From positions 141,480 to 202,008 of the forward strand of contig MSJI02000924.1 in the NCBI GenBank assembly GCA_001931905.2: a stretch of DNA of 60,529 bases, read 5' to 3'. The stretch comes from Cladosporium sp. IMV 00045 (Eukaryota; Ascomycota; Dothideomycetes; Cladosporiales; Cladosporiaceae). The notes under the pieces are model-generated. The model was not told the origin of the DNA, did no database searches, and saw nothing but the letters and a program-made list of their open reading frames with translations. Positions 9,291 through 18,748 of this stretch are shown piece by piece. The number at the start of each line of letters is the position of its first letter. Position 1 is the stretch's first letter. Made by a program: the position numbers and the translations under genes.

Positions 9291-12056
9291 CTAACCCTCC
9301 TTCCTCGCCCAACCGACCAGGCATCTCCATCCAGCCCTATTCTGACCTCTTCCAGCACCGTCCAACGCTCTACCGACTCCCTCCAAGCCTTCCTCTTCTT
9401 CCCTGCCCATCTCGCTCGCCAACTTCAACATCCACGACTCCCAAGCACGGGCACCGACAAGACCTGTGATGGCACGAACGTCTTTCGTGGAGCCCGTAAC
9501 AGGAGGTTCGTAGACGACAACGTCGCCACTGGGGCTGATGGAGCGCTCCTGACCGTCGACGAAGTATTCGTCGCGTGCGGCCGTGATGGTCGATGTGGAT
9601 GATCCTGAGCTGCAGGCTGTTGCGCAAGTGGCAGCTGTTTTGCCGTAGTCTGTCCAAGTTGGCGAGACGTCGGCGACGGGGAGGATCATCCAGGCACGCT
9701 TGATTTCCTGAAATCCGGCGCGCTTCAGGCGAGGAAGAAAAGTCTTGCCACTGGCGGGGTCGTAGCCACGGGTGCGGAGCTTGAACGCGAACTCGACACC
9801 GAGCGCTTGGGTTGCCGCGTCTGGGTGCACAAGTTCCGCGTCGAGCAGGTCGAATTCAAGGTAACCGCCAGGCTTGAGAATCCGTAGACATTCTTGCAAG
9901 GTGAGGTCCCACTCGTCGAGAACCTCACCGCCCGGAACCAAGGTGCGTAGGTTCGAGTACAGGTTCCGGGCTGAGACGACATCGAAGTGATTGGGTGGAA
10001 ATGGGAGCACCCAGGTTCTTGGAGCCGCGACTACGTGATGATTCATTGGTCCTTCGAGCGCCGATGATAGTACGTGTGCTTCGGCATCAGAAGAAACAGT
10101 GGTGTAGACCTGTGCTTGCGGGTGCGTGACTGCAACATCCCAAGCCCAGCTGCAGTGGGCTTGGCCTTCGAGGTCGAGGATGCGGACATCAGAGCGCCCT
10201 TTGAAGGTGGCAACGATGGGCGAAGTGATGAGAGCACCACCGTTCAGCTCCCGCTTTGCGTCAGTGTGCCAAGTAGACGGTTGTAGTTGTTGAAGAGCTT
10301 GACGCTCTCGCTCGGCTTGGGCAATGGCTGCCTTCTTCTCGTCTTCCTCTAAGGCAGCAGGGAGAAAGGAGGAGATCGGACGTGCCGGAGCTGGACGGAT
10401 TGCAGCAGTGAGCTCGAATTTACCTTGAAGCTGCTCCATGTGCTGTTTTCCTGCACTGTTGCGGCGTACGTGCTCTGCTTCAGCTCGCATTTGGCGGTGC
10501 TGGAAAACGTCACGAGCACGTTGAGAGCGCTTGGTGTGTTTGAAGCCGGCCCAGAAAGTGCCGTCATGAATTGGCGAAATGCGTTTCTTCAACTTTTCTA
10601 CAGTAGCTTCGTCAGTTTCGACGAAGCGAACCGACTTCTTGCTTTGAGGAGAAGATGTGCTCGATGGTGGACTTGGGCGATCTGGCGTTTTTGGCACAGC
10701 ACCCTCAAGATGTTTGAAGCTTTCAACAACCTCATCGTCGGAGCAAAGATTGTCAATGTAGGCTTTCTGGGTGCACAGCCAAAGCTGTGTTCGGTCTATG
10801 TTTGCCGCTGCAGTTTGTTGTAGGGTGTCTTGGTAAGTCTCGTCGATCTCGTCTACTTCAGTGATGACTTCGATGGGTGAGAAGGCACCCCGGCGGGCGG
10901 TCTCTGGGTCTGTTCGTTCGCTGGCTGGAGATCTCAGCGCGATTGTGTGTTCCACAGGATGTTCCGGTCGCTTGGCCCAAGGGACATTGTAAAACGAGGT
11001 TGCAGTACTTGTGGGCAGACTCGACTCTGCCGTTCTGAAGGGTACGCCATAGAATTCGGCAGCAGTACTCGTGTTCGGGACGGGGTCTGAGCCTGACCAG
11101 GTACGGCGTCCGAGGGATGCATCCAGGGATGAAAAGAAGCCACCAGGAGACGGAACGGAAAGGGCGGACAGTTCGTCGTCGGCATCGCCCGCACTACTCG
11201 GCTCCAGAGACTGATCGTCGGTTCTCAATTGCAGGGTAAAACGAGGCGACTCGACGATTTCGCGCATTTCGGAGACCGCCTCTTCGGGCACCTCGAGTAC
11301 TGTCTCAAGAGTCCGCTCATCTTCAGGGTTGATTTGTTGAAGCATTGAGATTGCGGAAGGCTCGAGCTGGATTGGGCCTTCCCATGCGTTGTCATCCTGC
11401 TGCTGAGCAATGTCGGGCGTCGATGGGCAACTGCTCAGCGCCAGCTCCTCTGAGGTCATGCTCCCGTCAAGAGATGGTGCAGAGGTGGTACTTGGGACGC
11501 GAAGACTGCGGTCTTGGAGCTGAGCGAGGACCGCTGGGGACAACTGCACTTGGTGCGCGGGCGAAAGAGGGGTTGTTGCAGACTTCATCTTCTGAATCGT
11601 CGGCCATTGGCTCGGTGATGGAATGACGATTGAGGGATATCGGGACTTGGGAGGACCTGCAACGCGTCGTTTCACAGAGCTCGAAAGCTTAATCGGAAAG
11701 TCTTCGTTCTCACTACTTGAAAGGTCGTAGAGTTCGTCATATTCGCTTTGCGAGCTGCGTTTACTCCAAGTCGAATTGCGATCTGACTGAGTGTCTGATG
11801 ATGCGGGCGAGATAGGGACATCTGGAACGGGTGGATACAGAGTTGTGACCGAGTTGCCAGACTGTGGAATCGCTCTTGGTGTTGGGAAATCATCGCTTAT
11901 GGGCGAAATGACACCGGGTTTTGATGTTGGTGCTTGTGGTGCGGCGCGTCGAATCGATACTTGGGGCTTATCTTCGATTACCGTGTTGCGAAGAGACATT
12001 CGTCGTTCGCTTTTCGACGCCACCGGCGCAGCAGGCGGAAGTGAAGTGCTGCTCAT
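9291..12056 (-). CDS. Disordered protein with methyltransferase-like domain
   Basis: Single-exon frame of 921 residues. Roughly the first 600 residues are Ser/Pro-rich and low in order, with several acidic patches. The last 300 resemble a class I SAM-dependent methyltransferase: a strand with ILDLEG, then FPPNHFDVVSARNLYSNL (usual motif II region) and LRILKPGGYLEFD (motif III, post-domain helix). The C-terminal VGARAWESWMLKLASEMG is like the tail of fungal methyltransferases. Motif I, normally a Gly-rich loop such as GxGxG, reads EGQAHCS here, so SAM binding is doubtful. It may be a pseudoenzyme or regulatory protein. It is divergent from ribulose-phosphate epimerase across about 985 bp. Substrate and role are unknown. 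Confidence 0.8.
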   Translation of the reverse strand: MSSTSLPPAAPVASKSERRMSLRNTVIEDKPQVSIRRAAPQAPTSKPGVISPISDDFPTPRAIPQSGNSVTTLYPPVPDVPISPASSDTQSDRNSTWSKRSSQSEYDELYDLSSSENEDFPIKLSSSVKRRVAGPPKSRYPSIVIPSPSQWPTIQKMKSATTPLSPAHQVQLSPAVLAQLQDRSLRVPSTTSAPSLDGSMTSEELALSSCPSTPDIAQQQDDNAWEGPIQLEPSAISMLQQINPEDERTLETVLEVPEEAVSEMREIVESPRFTLQLRTDDQSLEPSSAGDADDELSALSVPSPGGFFSSLDASLGRRTWSGSDPVPNTSTAAEFYGVPFRTAESSLPTSTATSFYNVPWAKRPEHPVEHTIALRSPASERTDPETARRGAFSPIEVITEVDEIDETYQDTLQQTAAANIDRTQLWLCTQKAYIDNLCSDDEVVESFKHLEGAVPKTPDRPSPPSSTSSPQSKKSVRFVETDEATVEKLKKRISPIHDGTFWAGFKHTKRSQRARDVFQHRQMRAEAEHVRRNSAGKQHMEQLQGKFELTAAIRPAPARPISSFLPAALEEDEKKAAIAQAERERQALQQLQPSTWHTDAKRELNGGALITSPIVATFKGRSDVRILDLEGQAHCSWAWDVAVTHPQAQVYTTVSSDAEAHVLSSALEGPMNHHVVAAPRTWVLPFPPNHFDVVSARNLYSNLRTLVPGGEVLDEWDLTLQECLRILKPGGYLEFDLLDAELVHPDAATQALGVEFAFKLRTRGYDPASGKTFLPRLKRAGFQEIKRAWMILPVADVSPTWTDYGKTAATCATACSSGSSTSTITAARDEYFVDGQERSISPSGDVVVYEPPVTGSTKDVRAITGLVGARAWESWMLKLASEMGREEEEGLEGVGRALDGAGRGQNRAGWRCLVGWARKEG

Positions 12057-13040
12057 TTTCGAGGGAGGTGTTCAGTTTTTGAGATGATTTTGTCGTTGGT
12101 TTAGTCGATAATAACTCGAATGAATGTAGACCGGCCAGCGGTATGAGTAAGTGAGTGATCGACCAGCGAAATGCAGAAAAGAGATGGGAAAGCAAGGAAA
12201 AGACAAAGTGAAAGTCCGTCCGCGCGCGCACACCACCACAAAGCATACAGTACCAGATTAACGAAGAATTCTGGGAGGGTGAAGGTGGATGATCACACGG
12301 CCGGGGGCCTTATACTTCACCTCTGGTGGAAGCGAGGCGCTGCGGCCCTTCCTACAGCCGCCGCGGTCGAGTTGCGCAACATGGCATGAGGCGGCGGTTA
12401 GGAAGATGACGGCGGAGGCCGTGCAGACACAACGGGATGATGAAAGGGTCAAGGTTGGCGCTACGACAGAGCCTCACGCATGGAGAGCGTACAGTGCAAT
12501 CGTTTGGTTGGTGTTGAGAGCGGCTTCGAGTCCAAATGCAGTAGAAGGATGGGCCACGCGCTGGGCCTGAAGCAATAGTAGGATTCTGCAGGTGCATGGG
12601 CTCGGTATCGAATCAATTGATCAGAATGCAAGCAAGCGCTGAGTGTTTGCAACAAGCTGCCTGGCCGGCGCTTGAGGGTGGCCAATGGACGGTCTTGGAT
12701 GAGATACACAGCATGATGAGCATATATTGGCGGAGACTTGGCTGTCCGGACGAGACACCCCTCGTGGCCTCGAAAATGTACCAAGGCAGACTTGAGAATG
12801 TTGTCGCAGTTGTTGGTGGGAGTCTGGAAGAGTGAGGTTGACTTGATGTTATAGCAAAGAAAAGTGCGAGGGTGACGCTGAGGCTGGCGGCTCCTGGCGG
12901 GGCAGCGCGCTCAGGTCCATCGGAGCTCCCCACCAAAGTGTGACGTACCAATGTTGAGAAAAGTTGTATTCACGCATACATACATGTACATGTAGATAAA
13001 CACAACCTACCTCTCTATACCTCAAGACATATTCCTGAAA
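12057..13040. promoter_or_regulatory. Shared upstream region, methyltransferase-like gene and RPE
   Basis: Two divergent start codons (12056 minus, 13041 plus) enclose 984 bp. I see no reliable gene; the short frames here have no recognisable content. A pyrimidine-rich stretch with ACCTCTCTATACCTC just before 13041 is a likely 5' leader for the epimerase gene. Confidence 0.35.
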
Positions 13041-13991
13041 ATGGCCCCTCCCGCTTTCATCGCTCCCTCGATCCTCAGCGCCGACTTTGGCTCCCTGGGC
13101 AAGGCATGCTCTGACACCATCGGCCATGGAGCAGACTGGCTTCACGTTGACATTATGGACGGCCACTTCGTGCCCAACATTACCTTTGGAGCTCCCGTTG
13201 TCACCAAGATCCGCTCTCACGTTGATCGACCTGCAGAGGCCTTCGGCAAGGGCACCTTCGACTGCCACATGATGATCGCTGAGGTACGCAACAATACCAT
13301 GCCAAATGCTGGGGAGAAAAAGAACACACACCACGTTCATGAGACGGAAAACACACGATCAGGGGACTTCTTGAGAGAGGATAGTACACAGGTCGGAGGG
13401 CTAACAGGCTCCAGTAGCCAAAGAAATGGGTCAAGGATTTCCAAAAAGCCGGCTGCGACTTGTACTGCTTTCACTACGAGGCCGCCATCGACTCCACCGC
13501 CGCCGAGTCTCCCGAGGCTCACAGTGATGCCAAAACGAGCCCAAAGGAGCTCATCAAGTACATCCACGGCCTGGGAATGCGTGCCGGAATCGCCATCAAG
13601 CCCAAGACTCCCGTTGATGTGCTTTACGACATTCTCGACAACCCGAACAAGGATGAGGTGCCTGATGTACGTCGATCTTTACAATACCATCCTTCAAATC
13701 ACGCAGGATAACGCAGCTGATCTTTTTGTCTAGATGGCCCTCGTCATGACCGTCGAGCCCGGCTTCGGCGGCCAAAAGTTTATGCCCGACATGATGCCCA
13801 AGGTCGAGGCTCTGCGCAAGCGCTACCCCGAGCTGAACATCGAGGTCGACGGTGGTCTCGCCGAGGGCACTATTGACACTGCTGCTGACGCCGGTGCCAA
13901 CGTTATTGTTGCCGGCAGCGCCGTCTTTGGTGCCAAGGACCCGAGTGAGGTCATCTCGAAGCTCAGAGAGGCAGTCGAGATGAGAAGGTGA
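13041..13991 (+). CDS. RPE1: Ribulose-phosphate 3-epimerase
   Basis: Interconverts ribulose 5-phosphate and xylulose 5-phosphate in the non-oxidative pentose phosphate pathway, in the cytosol. Exons are 13041-13283, 13418-13666 and 13734-13991, both introns in phase 0 (134 and 67 bp), giving 249 residues. This is close to the usual fungal length. Motifs in order: APSILSADF at the start of the barrel, [13 protein letters not shown] with metal-binding H35 and catalytic D37, FDCHMM with H76, [12 protein letters not shown], and EVDGGL with the second catalytic aspartate D203. The last exon includes the phosphate-binding AGSAVFG. Nothing looks broken. The gene symbol follows yeast usage. Confidence 0.95.
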
Positions 13992-14685
13992 CTGGATGGT
14001 GACGATGGGGTTGAATCTGTGCATAGAAAAGAAAGGGGTTTAAAGTTATGAGCTTATAGATGATATTTGATGAAAATTGACGAATGACAGCAGCGATTGT
14101 TGAGCACACTCTTATCCGGGAGCATCTTGTTCTCCTCTTTCTTTCACTTCCCAGATCGACCGATGTGTCTCACGCGAAAAGGCTAAAAGACGGTGTTGGC
14201 TCTCACTCAGTCTGGAGGTATAGAAACGACAGTTCCTCGGTCTCTGCGCCCAGCTCACCCATCCTGGAATACGGCATTGAACCGACAGCCGTCTGGACTT
14301 CGAAAATCCGGAGATAGTAGACAAAGAACATTCGACCTTGTCAAAGGCTAGATCTCCCACTCTCAAACACAATGTTATTGTCGCAGACAAAGAAAGGCCG
14401 CATTGCCCCGACGCCCATCTTTGACGAGACTCTGCATGAAAGAATCAGCAATGCATTGTGAACATGCAGTCCCCCTCTACCACGGCACCAAGGCATCGTA
14501 TAAGATGCAGCGTCCTCGTCGAGCAAAGAAGAGAAGAGGGCAGCCCGCACCACACCCACGATTGCAACGCATAGGCAAGCCTCTGCAGCAAGCAATCAAG
14601 GTTTACCGCGTGCTCAAATCTACTAACCCAACAGCTACCCCCTAACCCAACAGAGTTGGCAGGTCCACTCCTCTCTTCCTTCAAC
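13992..14685. other. Intergenic, no gene seen
   Basis: It lies between the epimerase stop and the next start. Short frames only. The last 60 bases before 14686 are C/T-rich and probably a 5' leader. Confidence 0.35.
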
Positions 14686-15756
14686 ATGTCCTTCAATTAT
14701 ACCCACCCCCTGGGTCCTGGCAGCGCCACCCCTCAGTCGGGTCGATCCATGCTGGTCACCAACCACTTCGCATGCCACCACTGCAGCGACAGCATAGTGC
14801 CCCTCAACGACGATGTCTCCACCACCCGAGTACTTGCAGAGCCCTGTGAAAGCGCAGCCTGCCAGGCCATGCCGCAGGAATACCTCTGGCGGACCAGCGC
14901 CGAGATGACTGCAGAAAGCAGACTTATGATCCGCCAGATGAACGAGCAACTCACCCTCGCTGGCATGAACGCTGAAGGCGCCTTGCGTAAATTCAACCAG
15001 GCTGAGCCTATGTTACCGAACGAGCTCCAAGAGCAGGGTTGCAGCCCGAGCCTCGTCCAAGCTCTTCTTTGCAGCCGTCCGGGTATTCGCGCTGCCGCTG
15101 CAAACACCTATCTCGGACATCGCCGTGCGCTCGCCTTGCTCGAAGAGCTCAAGACTTGCTACCGTATCGGTGCTCCGGACTGGGCAGCTCGTATGCTCAC
15201 TCTGGACTTGGCTGCTGCTAACGAAGACATCCAGCAGAAGCTTGTGACGCTGCAGAGAGCCGTCTTCCGCCTGACTGAGAACTCCTATTCCGCACCCGCC
15301 GCACCTTTCCACAGAGACGAGGGCATCCGCTCGTTCCAGAAGCACTGGGGCAAGCGCGAGCTCAAGCTCCTCCGCATGTCCGAGCAAGGTAACGTTATCC
15401 TCCTCCAGCCACTGACGGACAGAAACATTCTCCTCGCCAAGATGCGCATCTCGAGCACCGAGCAGAGGCTCAAGCTCCAGAGGGACTTGATGTGCGCCAA
15501 GTTCTTCGCTGACAACCCTGATCTTCATGGGCTTGACACTCCTGGCATCGAGGAGCTCTATGACGAGTTCCTGATGGACCAGTTCGATGACAGCGACAGT
15601 GATTGTGAAAGCGAGTTCAGCGAAGACCTCTCCTCCCCTGTCAGTTCGCCGCTGGATTACTTCAAGAGCATAGGTCGGGATATCAGGGAACTGCGCCCGC
15701 AGCACCGTGTTGCTTCAAAGAAGATGAGCAGCAACAAGCTGACCATTGTGACTTGA
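14686..15756 (+). CDS. Hypothetical protein, 356 residues
   Basis: Uninterrupted frame with strong fungal codon preference (C or G at most third positions). I chose ATG 14686 (MSFNYTHPLGPG) because it follows a pyrimidine-rich leader; the frame is open slightly further upstream without ATG. Near residues 25-60 are two cysteine pairs, CHHC and CESAAC, that could bind one metal ion. The middle is helical and rich in Leu, Arg and Glu (LKLLRMSEQ, RLKLQRDLMCAKFF). An acidic stretch DQFDDSDSDCESEFSED lies near residue 305, and the tail is basic. No signal peptide or membrane segment. I do not recognise the family. Confidence 0.75.
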   Translation: MSFNYTHPLGPGSATPQSGRSMLVTNHFACHHCSDSIVPLNDDVSTTRVLAEPCESAACQAMPQEYLWRTSAEMTAESRLMIRQMNEQLTLAGMNAEGALRKFNQAEPMLPNELQEQGCSPSLVQALLCSRPGIRAAAANTYLGHRRALALLEELKTCYRIGAPDWAARMLTLDLAAANEDIQQKLVTLQRAVFRLTENSYSAPAAPFHRDEGIRSFQKHWGKRELKLLRMSEQGNVILLQPLTDRNILLAKMRISSTEQRLKLQRDLMCAKFFADNPDLHGLDTPGIEELYDEFLMDQFDDSDSDCESEFSEDLSSPVSSPLDYFKSIGRDIRELRPQHRVASKKMSSNKLTIVT

Positions 15757-16505
15757 GGTAAGATGCTTGGTTGATCCTTGGATCAAACCGAGCTGTAAGA
15801 TATGAGAGGTGAGTGGTAAGTCTTTCTCCTCTTTGCAGATTGAGACATGGTAAGTGCGACTTTTGTCTTTGGGTTTGTCCAGGTTCCTTAGTGATCCTCG
15901 CAGGCGTTTAAGGCGTTTTCTTTTAACAGATTGATAATAAACAATGGAACTTGTGTTTTGGGTAAAATAAGTGTTTCTCATCTCCCTTTTGTCTTGTCCA
16001 GTTCTCCAAATCGCAGTGATATGGCATCTTAATGGAGGTAGGTCATCCACGTAACTTACCTCATGCTTTACGATACAGGTTGTTTGTGATGTTGCTTCCC
16101 ATCGACCTTTTCTCAGATGGATTTTGATGTTCAGTTGCTCCGGAATAATTGTTCTGCCTCTAATGTGCCAATTCTCGAAGACAAGTAGTAGTTCAACACC
16201 TCGATTGGCGTTCTTCAGGTGCTTTATGTTGATGGTTTGAGATTGGGAACCCCGAATTTCGGCCGGGTCTAGCTTTCACATGTCAGCTCTGGTTTGAGAC
16301 GAAAGAGCTGCATTTGAGCGCACGACGAAGGCTATACTAGACAACGAATACTACCTCTACGTAATGACCTCAAGCAACATAATTCATACTATCTCCAAAC
16401 TCCGTTCCTTATCGCAATTTCCCTAGCAAAAACGCGCCGACCACCCTCCATTCGAGCCTCGACAAGGCTTTCCTACATCTGGCAAACAATTCACGCATTC
16501 CAACC
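15757..16505. other. Intergenic, no gene seen
   Basis: AT-rich spacer between two genes on the same strand. Short frames only. The last ~70 bases before 16506 are C-rich and contain CAACC just before the start codon, as in a typical leader. Confidence 0.35.
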
Positions 16506-17282
16506 ATGGCCGACGACGAATGGACTTTTGTCCCTCGGAAGAAGCAAGGCAAATCGCAAAACAAAGCTCAGAATGTCACAGTGCACCATGAGCCACGACC
16601 CATGAAAGACGCGACCCTCTCCGACATCGAAAAGGACTTCCAAGCAAAACTGCGAACCTGGCGGCAGAGCGGCGCGCGACAGCAACTTCACAGGACACTA
16701 CTACACCTCAAGCCAGACGCGGGATGGCAGGTCGATACGGCTGTCTGTCTGGGCACCGGCAGTTTTAGCCGCGACAACTTCGATTGTCGGAAGAGGACTA
16801 TGGAGCAATTCGCCATGTTCGCGGACACGGTCGAATACTTGCAGAACAGCGAGGAGCGGGAGATAGAGGTTCACGTGCAGGAAGGGTGGTACAATGATCT
16901 TGACAAAGAATTTCTGCGGACAAAGGGCATGAACGTCCCGGAGATGCAGCAAGGAGCATACCCAACAGCGGATTGCGGGCCTGCGACGAGGTTCTTTGGG
17001 CCGCACACGTTCGTTTGTGAGCTTTACATTGAGCATAGTGAGGGGACTATCAGGAACCTCACGCAGAAGGATGTTCCACTGCTCATGAGCACGTCCAGGA
17101 GGATTTGCTTACGGGATTATTATCCTGGGGGTGCATTCAAGAAGGGCGATTTGACGGCGTTGTTGGACGCTATCAACAAGAACTATCGGTCATTGCGCTT
17201 TCCGCACTTTAAGGAAGATCCGAACGTCTTTGAAGGCATTGATATTCTTGCGCCGTTGCCAAAAGAAGAGGAGGACGACTGA
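16506..17282 (+). CDS. SRR1-like domain protein
   Basis: Single-exon gene for 258 residues. The core CLGTGSFS at residues 81-88, followed by a Cys-rich region and a spaced set of Phe/Tyr/Asp residues, matches the SRR1-like domain, named after a plant protein of red-light signalling and the clock and found in yeast as Ber1 (microtubule and haem-linked roles). In filamentous fungi its function is not settled. The start MADDEWTFVPRKKQGK has the typical acidic-then-basic N-terminus of this group. The C-terminal half includes LMSTSRRICLRDYYPGGAF and ends in an acidic EEEDD. It converges with the next gene; only 29 bp separate the two stop codons. Confidence 0.8.
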   Translation: MADDEWTFVPRKKQGKSQNKAQNVTVHHEPRPMKDATLSDIEKDFQAKLRTWRQSGARQQLHRTLLHLKPDAGWQVDTAVCLGTGSFSRDNFDCRKRTMEQFAMFADTVEYLQNSEEREIEVHVQEGWYNDLDKEFLRTKGMNVPEMQQGAYPTADCGPATRFFGPHTFVCELYIEHSEGTIRNLTQKDVPLLMSTSRRICLRDYYPGGAFKKGDLTALLDAINKNYRSLRFPHFKEDPNVFEGIDILAPLPKEEEDD

Positions 17283-17311
17283 ACAAAGACGTGAGAAAAA
17301 TAATTTGGCCA

Positions 17312-17942
17312 CTACTTGATATCGCTGCTCTGGACAACAGTCGCGAAAGCATCTGCCAGTTCGTGCATAACAATCTTGGTAAGGTCGTCACCCGACACAC
17401 CAGGAATATCACGGTCGCCGACGCAGTCCTCAGCAACGAGGACATCGTATCCGAAGCGCGCAGCATCGCGAGCGGTCGTGGAAACACAGACGTGTGCCTG
17501 CATGGCTGTCAGCAATTGCAGGCTCATGGAAAGCGACCCTCAACCTTACCATATATCCAGCTAGAACAATCTTTGTACCAGCCTCGCTACCAAGGTATTC
17601 TTGGAGATCGGTGTCCGCAAATGAGCTCGGATGATTCTTGCCAATCACCTTCTCACCGCTCTTGGGTGCGAGCTCTTCATACTCCTCCGCGAGCTTGGTG
17701 TCCGGAGTGAAGACCGGTGCGCCTTGCGGGGTCTTGTGAACGACGTGCACGACTCTGCCACCTGCGTCGCGGTATCTCTTGAGGAGTGCAGCGATGGCTT
17801 TGCGGGACTGCGGTGCGTTGGTGACCTTCAGCTTGCCCTCGGCGTATTCATTTTGCGCGTCAATGATGACTAGCGTGCTGTTGGAAGTTGTGGCGGAGGA
17901 GGGGCTCACGCCGACGATGTTCAGGAAGGATTGGACGGCCAT
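17312..17942 (-). CDS. Isochorismatase-family cysteine hydrolase
   Basis: Predicted amidase or ether hydrolase of the isochorismatase-like superfamily (nicotinamidase, ureidoacrylate or isochorismate hydrolases); substrate unknown. Two exons, 17942-17550 and 17497-17312, with a 52-bp phase-0 intron starting GTAAGG, give 192 residues. The expected triad is present: D28 in [10 protein letters not shown]102 in GKNHPSSF and the nucleophile C135 in [12 protein letters not shown]. The cis-peptide region lies just before the cysteine, across the splice junction (AGYM/AHVC). There is no targeting signal. The gene is tail to tail with the SRR1-domain gene, so their 3' untranslated regions must overlap. 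Confidence 0.88.
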
Positions 17943-18234
17943 TGTTGTAAGATTTCAGTATATACGAATGAGGTGGAGAGACGAATGTATGAGAAGAAAC
18001 AGTGGAAAAGAAGTCATGCAGGTTCAATGATTTGTAACCCTGCATTGCCCCTCATGTTTCGGACTCGTGTGTTGATGGGCAGACCCCGCATGTCGTCAAG
18101 ATGTGGAGTTCGGCCGCGGCTGGTCTGGACTTCGACCTCATTCCGAACTGCCGAAAGTCAACTTCTCTTGTGATGATCAGACGAAGCATGAATGGGGTTA
18201 CGAAAGCATGGTTGTAAGCAATTTAGATGGTTTT

Positions 18235-18500
18235 CGGCGTCTCCAACTTTGCGAGCAGTTTGTGGTGTTACCATAGCCTCTCGCCTCGTTTCATTGGCAT
18301 CCTTCGTCAGAGAACACCAATGAGGTTTCCGGGCATCTCCAATTCTGCGAGGAGGTCGTCTGGTGCTATCTGACCCTCTCGCCTGTTTTGGTCCACATCG
18401 TTCGTCGGAGAGCGGCCATGATGTTGACGGCCATCTGCAATTCTGTGAGGAAGTCTTCTGGTGCTATCACAGCCTCCCGCCTATGTTGATGGATATCTTT
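18235..18500. repeat. Diverged ~96-bp tandem repeat, about 2.7 units
   Basis: Three related units begin at about 18235, 18330 and 18428. Each opens with a CGGC-ATCTCCAATTCTGCGAGGA-like block, continues with a TGGTGCTAT block and a CCTCTCGCCT block, and ends near GTTCGTC-GGAGA. Spacings are 95 and 98 bp; the third unit is truncated. Units differ at many sites, so the duplication is not recent. There is no open frame across them. The repeat lies just before the degenerate zinc-binding gene array. Confidence 0.75.
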
Positions 18501-18748
18501 TTTTAACAAAGATTACGACTCACGACTTCACTAGTAAGGCCACGAGGGTGGCGGTACCGCTACTCTACCGCACTGATTAAGATGCTCAAGCTGCGGTTCC
18601 CATGTTTGGCGAGCGTAAAGACCAAGCGGATGACCACAGCACCCCGGCAGACGAAGACACCTAAGAGTATGAGACTCATCCTCATCCTCCACGCACCCAG
18701 CCCGATGCAGGCGAACGCGCACTAGTGAGGCGCTCCCGCCGCCTTCAA

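Noticed and set aside
15013..15705. 230-codon minus-strand frame
   Set aside because: Antisense to the 356-residue hypothetical protein. The plus frame has the better codon preference and leader.
18235..18500. CRISPR-like array
   Set aside because: Units are ~96 bp, diverged and contiguous, with no conserved short repeat and unique spacers, and the genome is eukaryotic.
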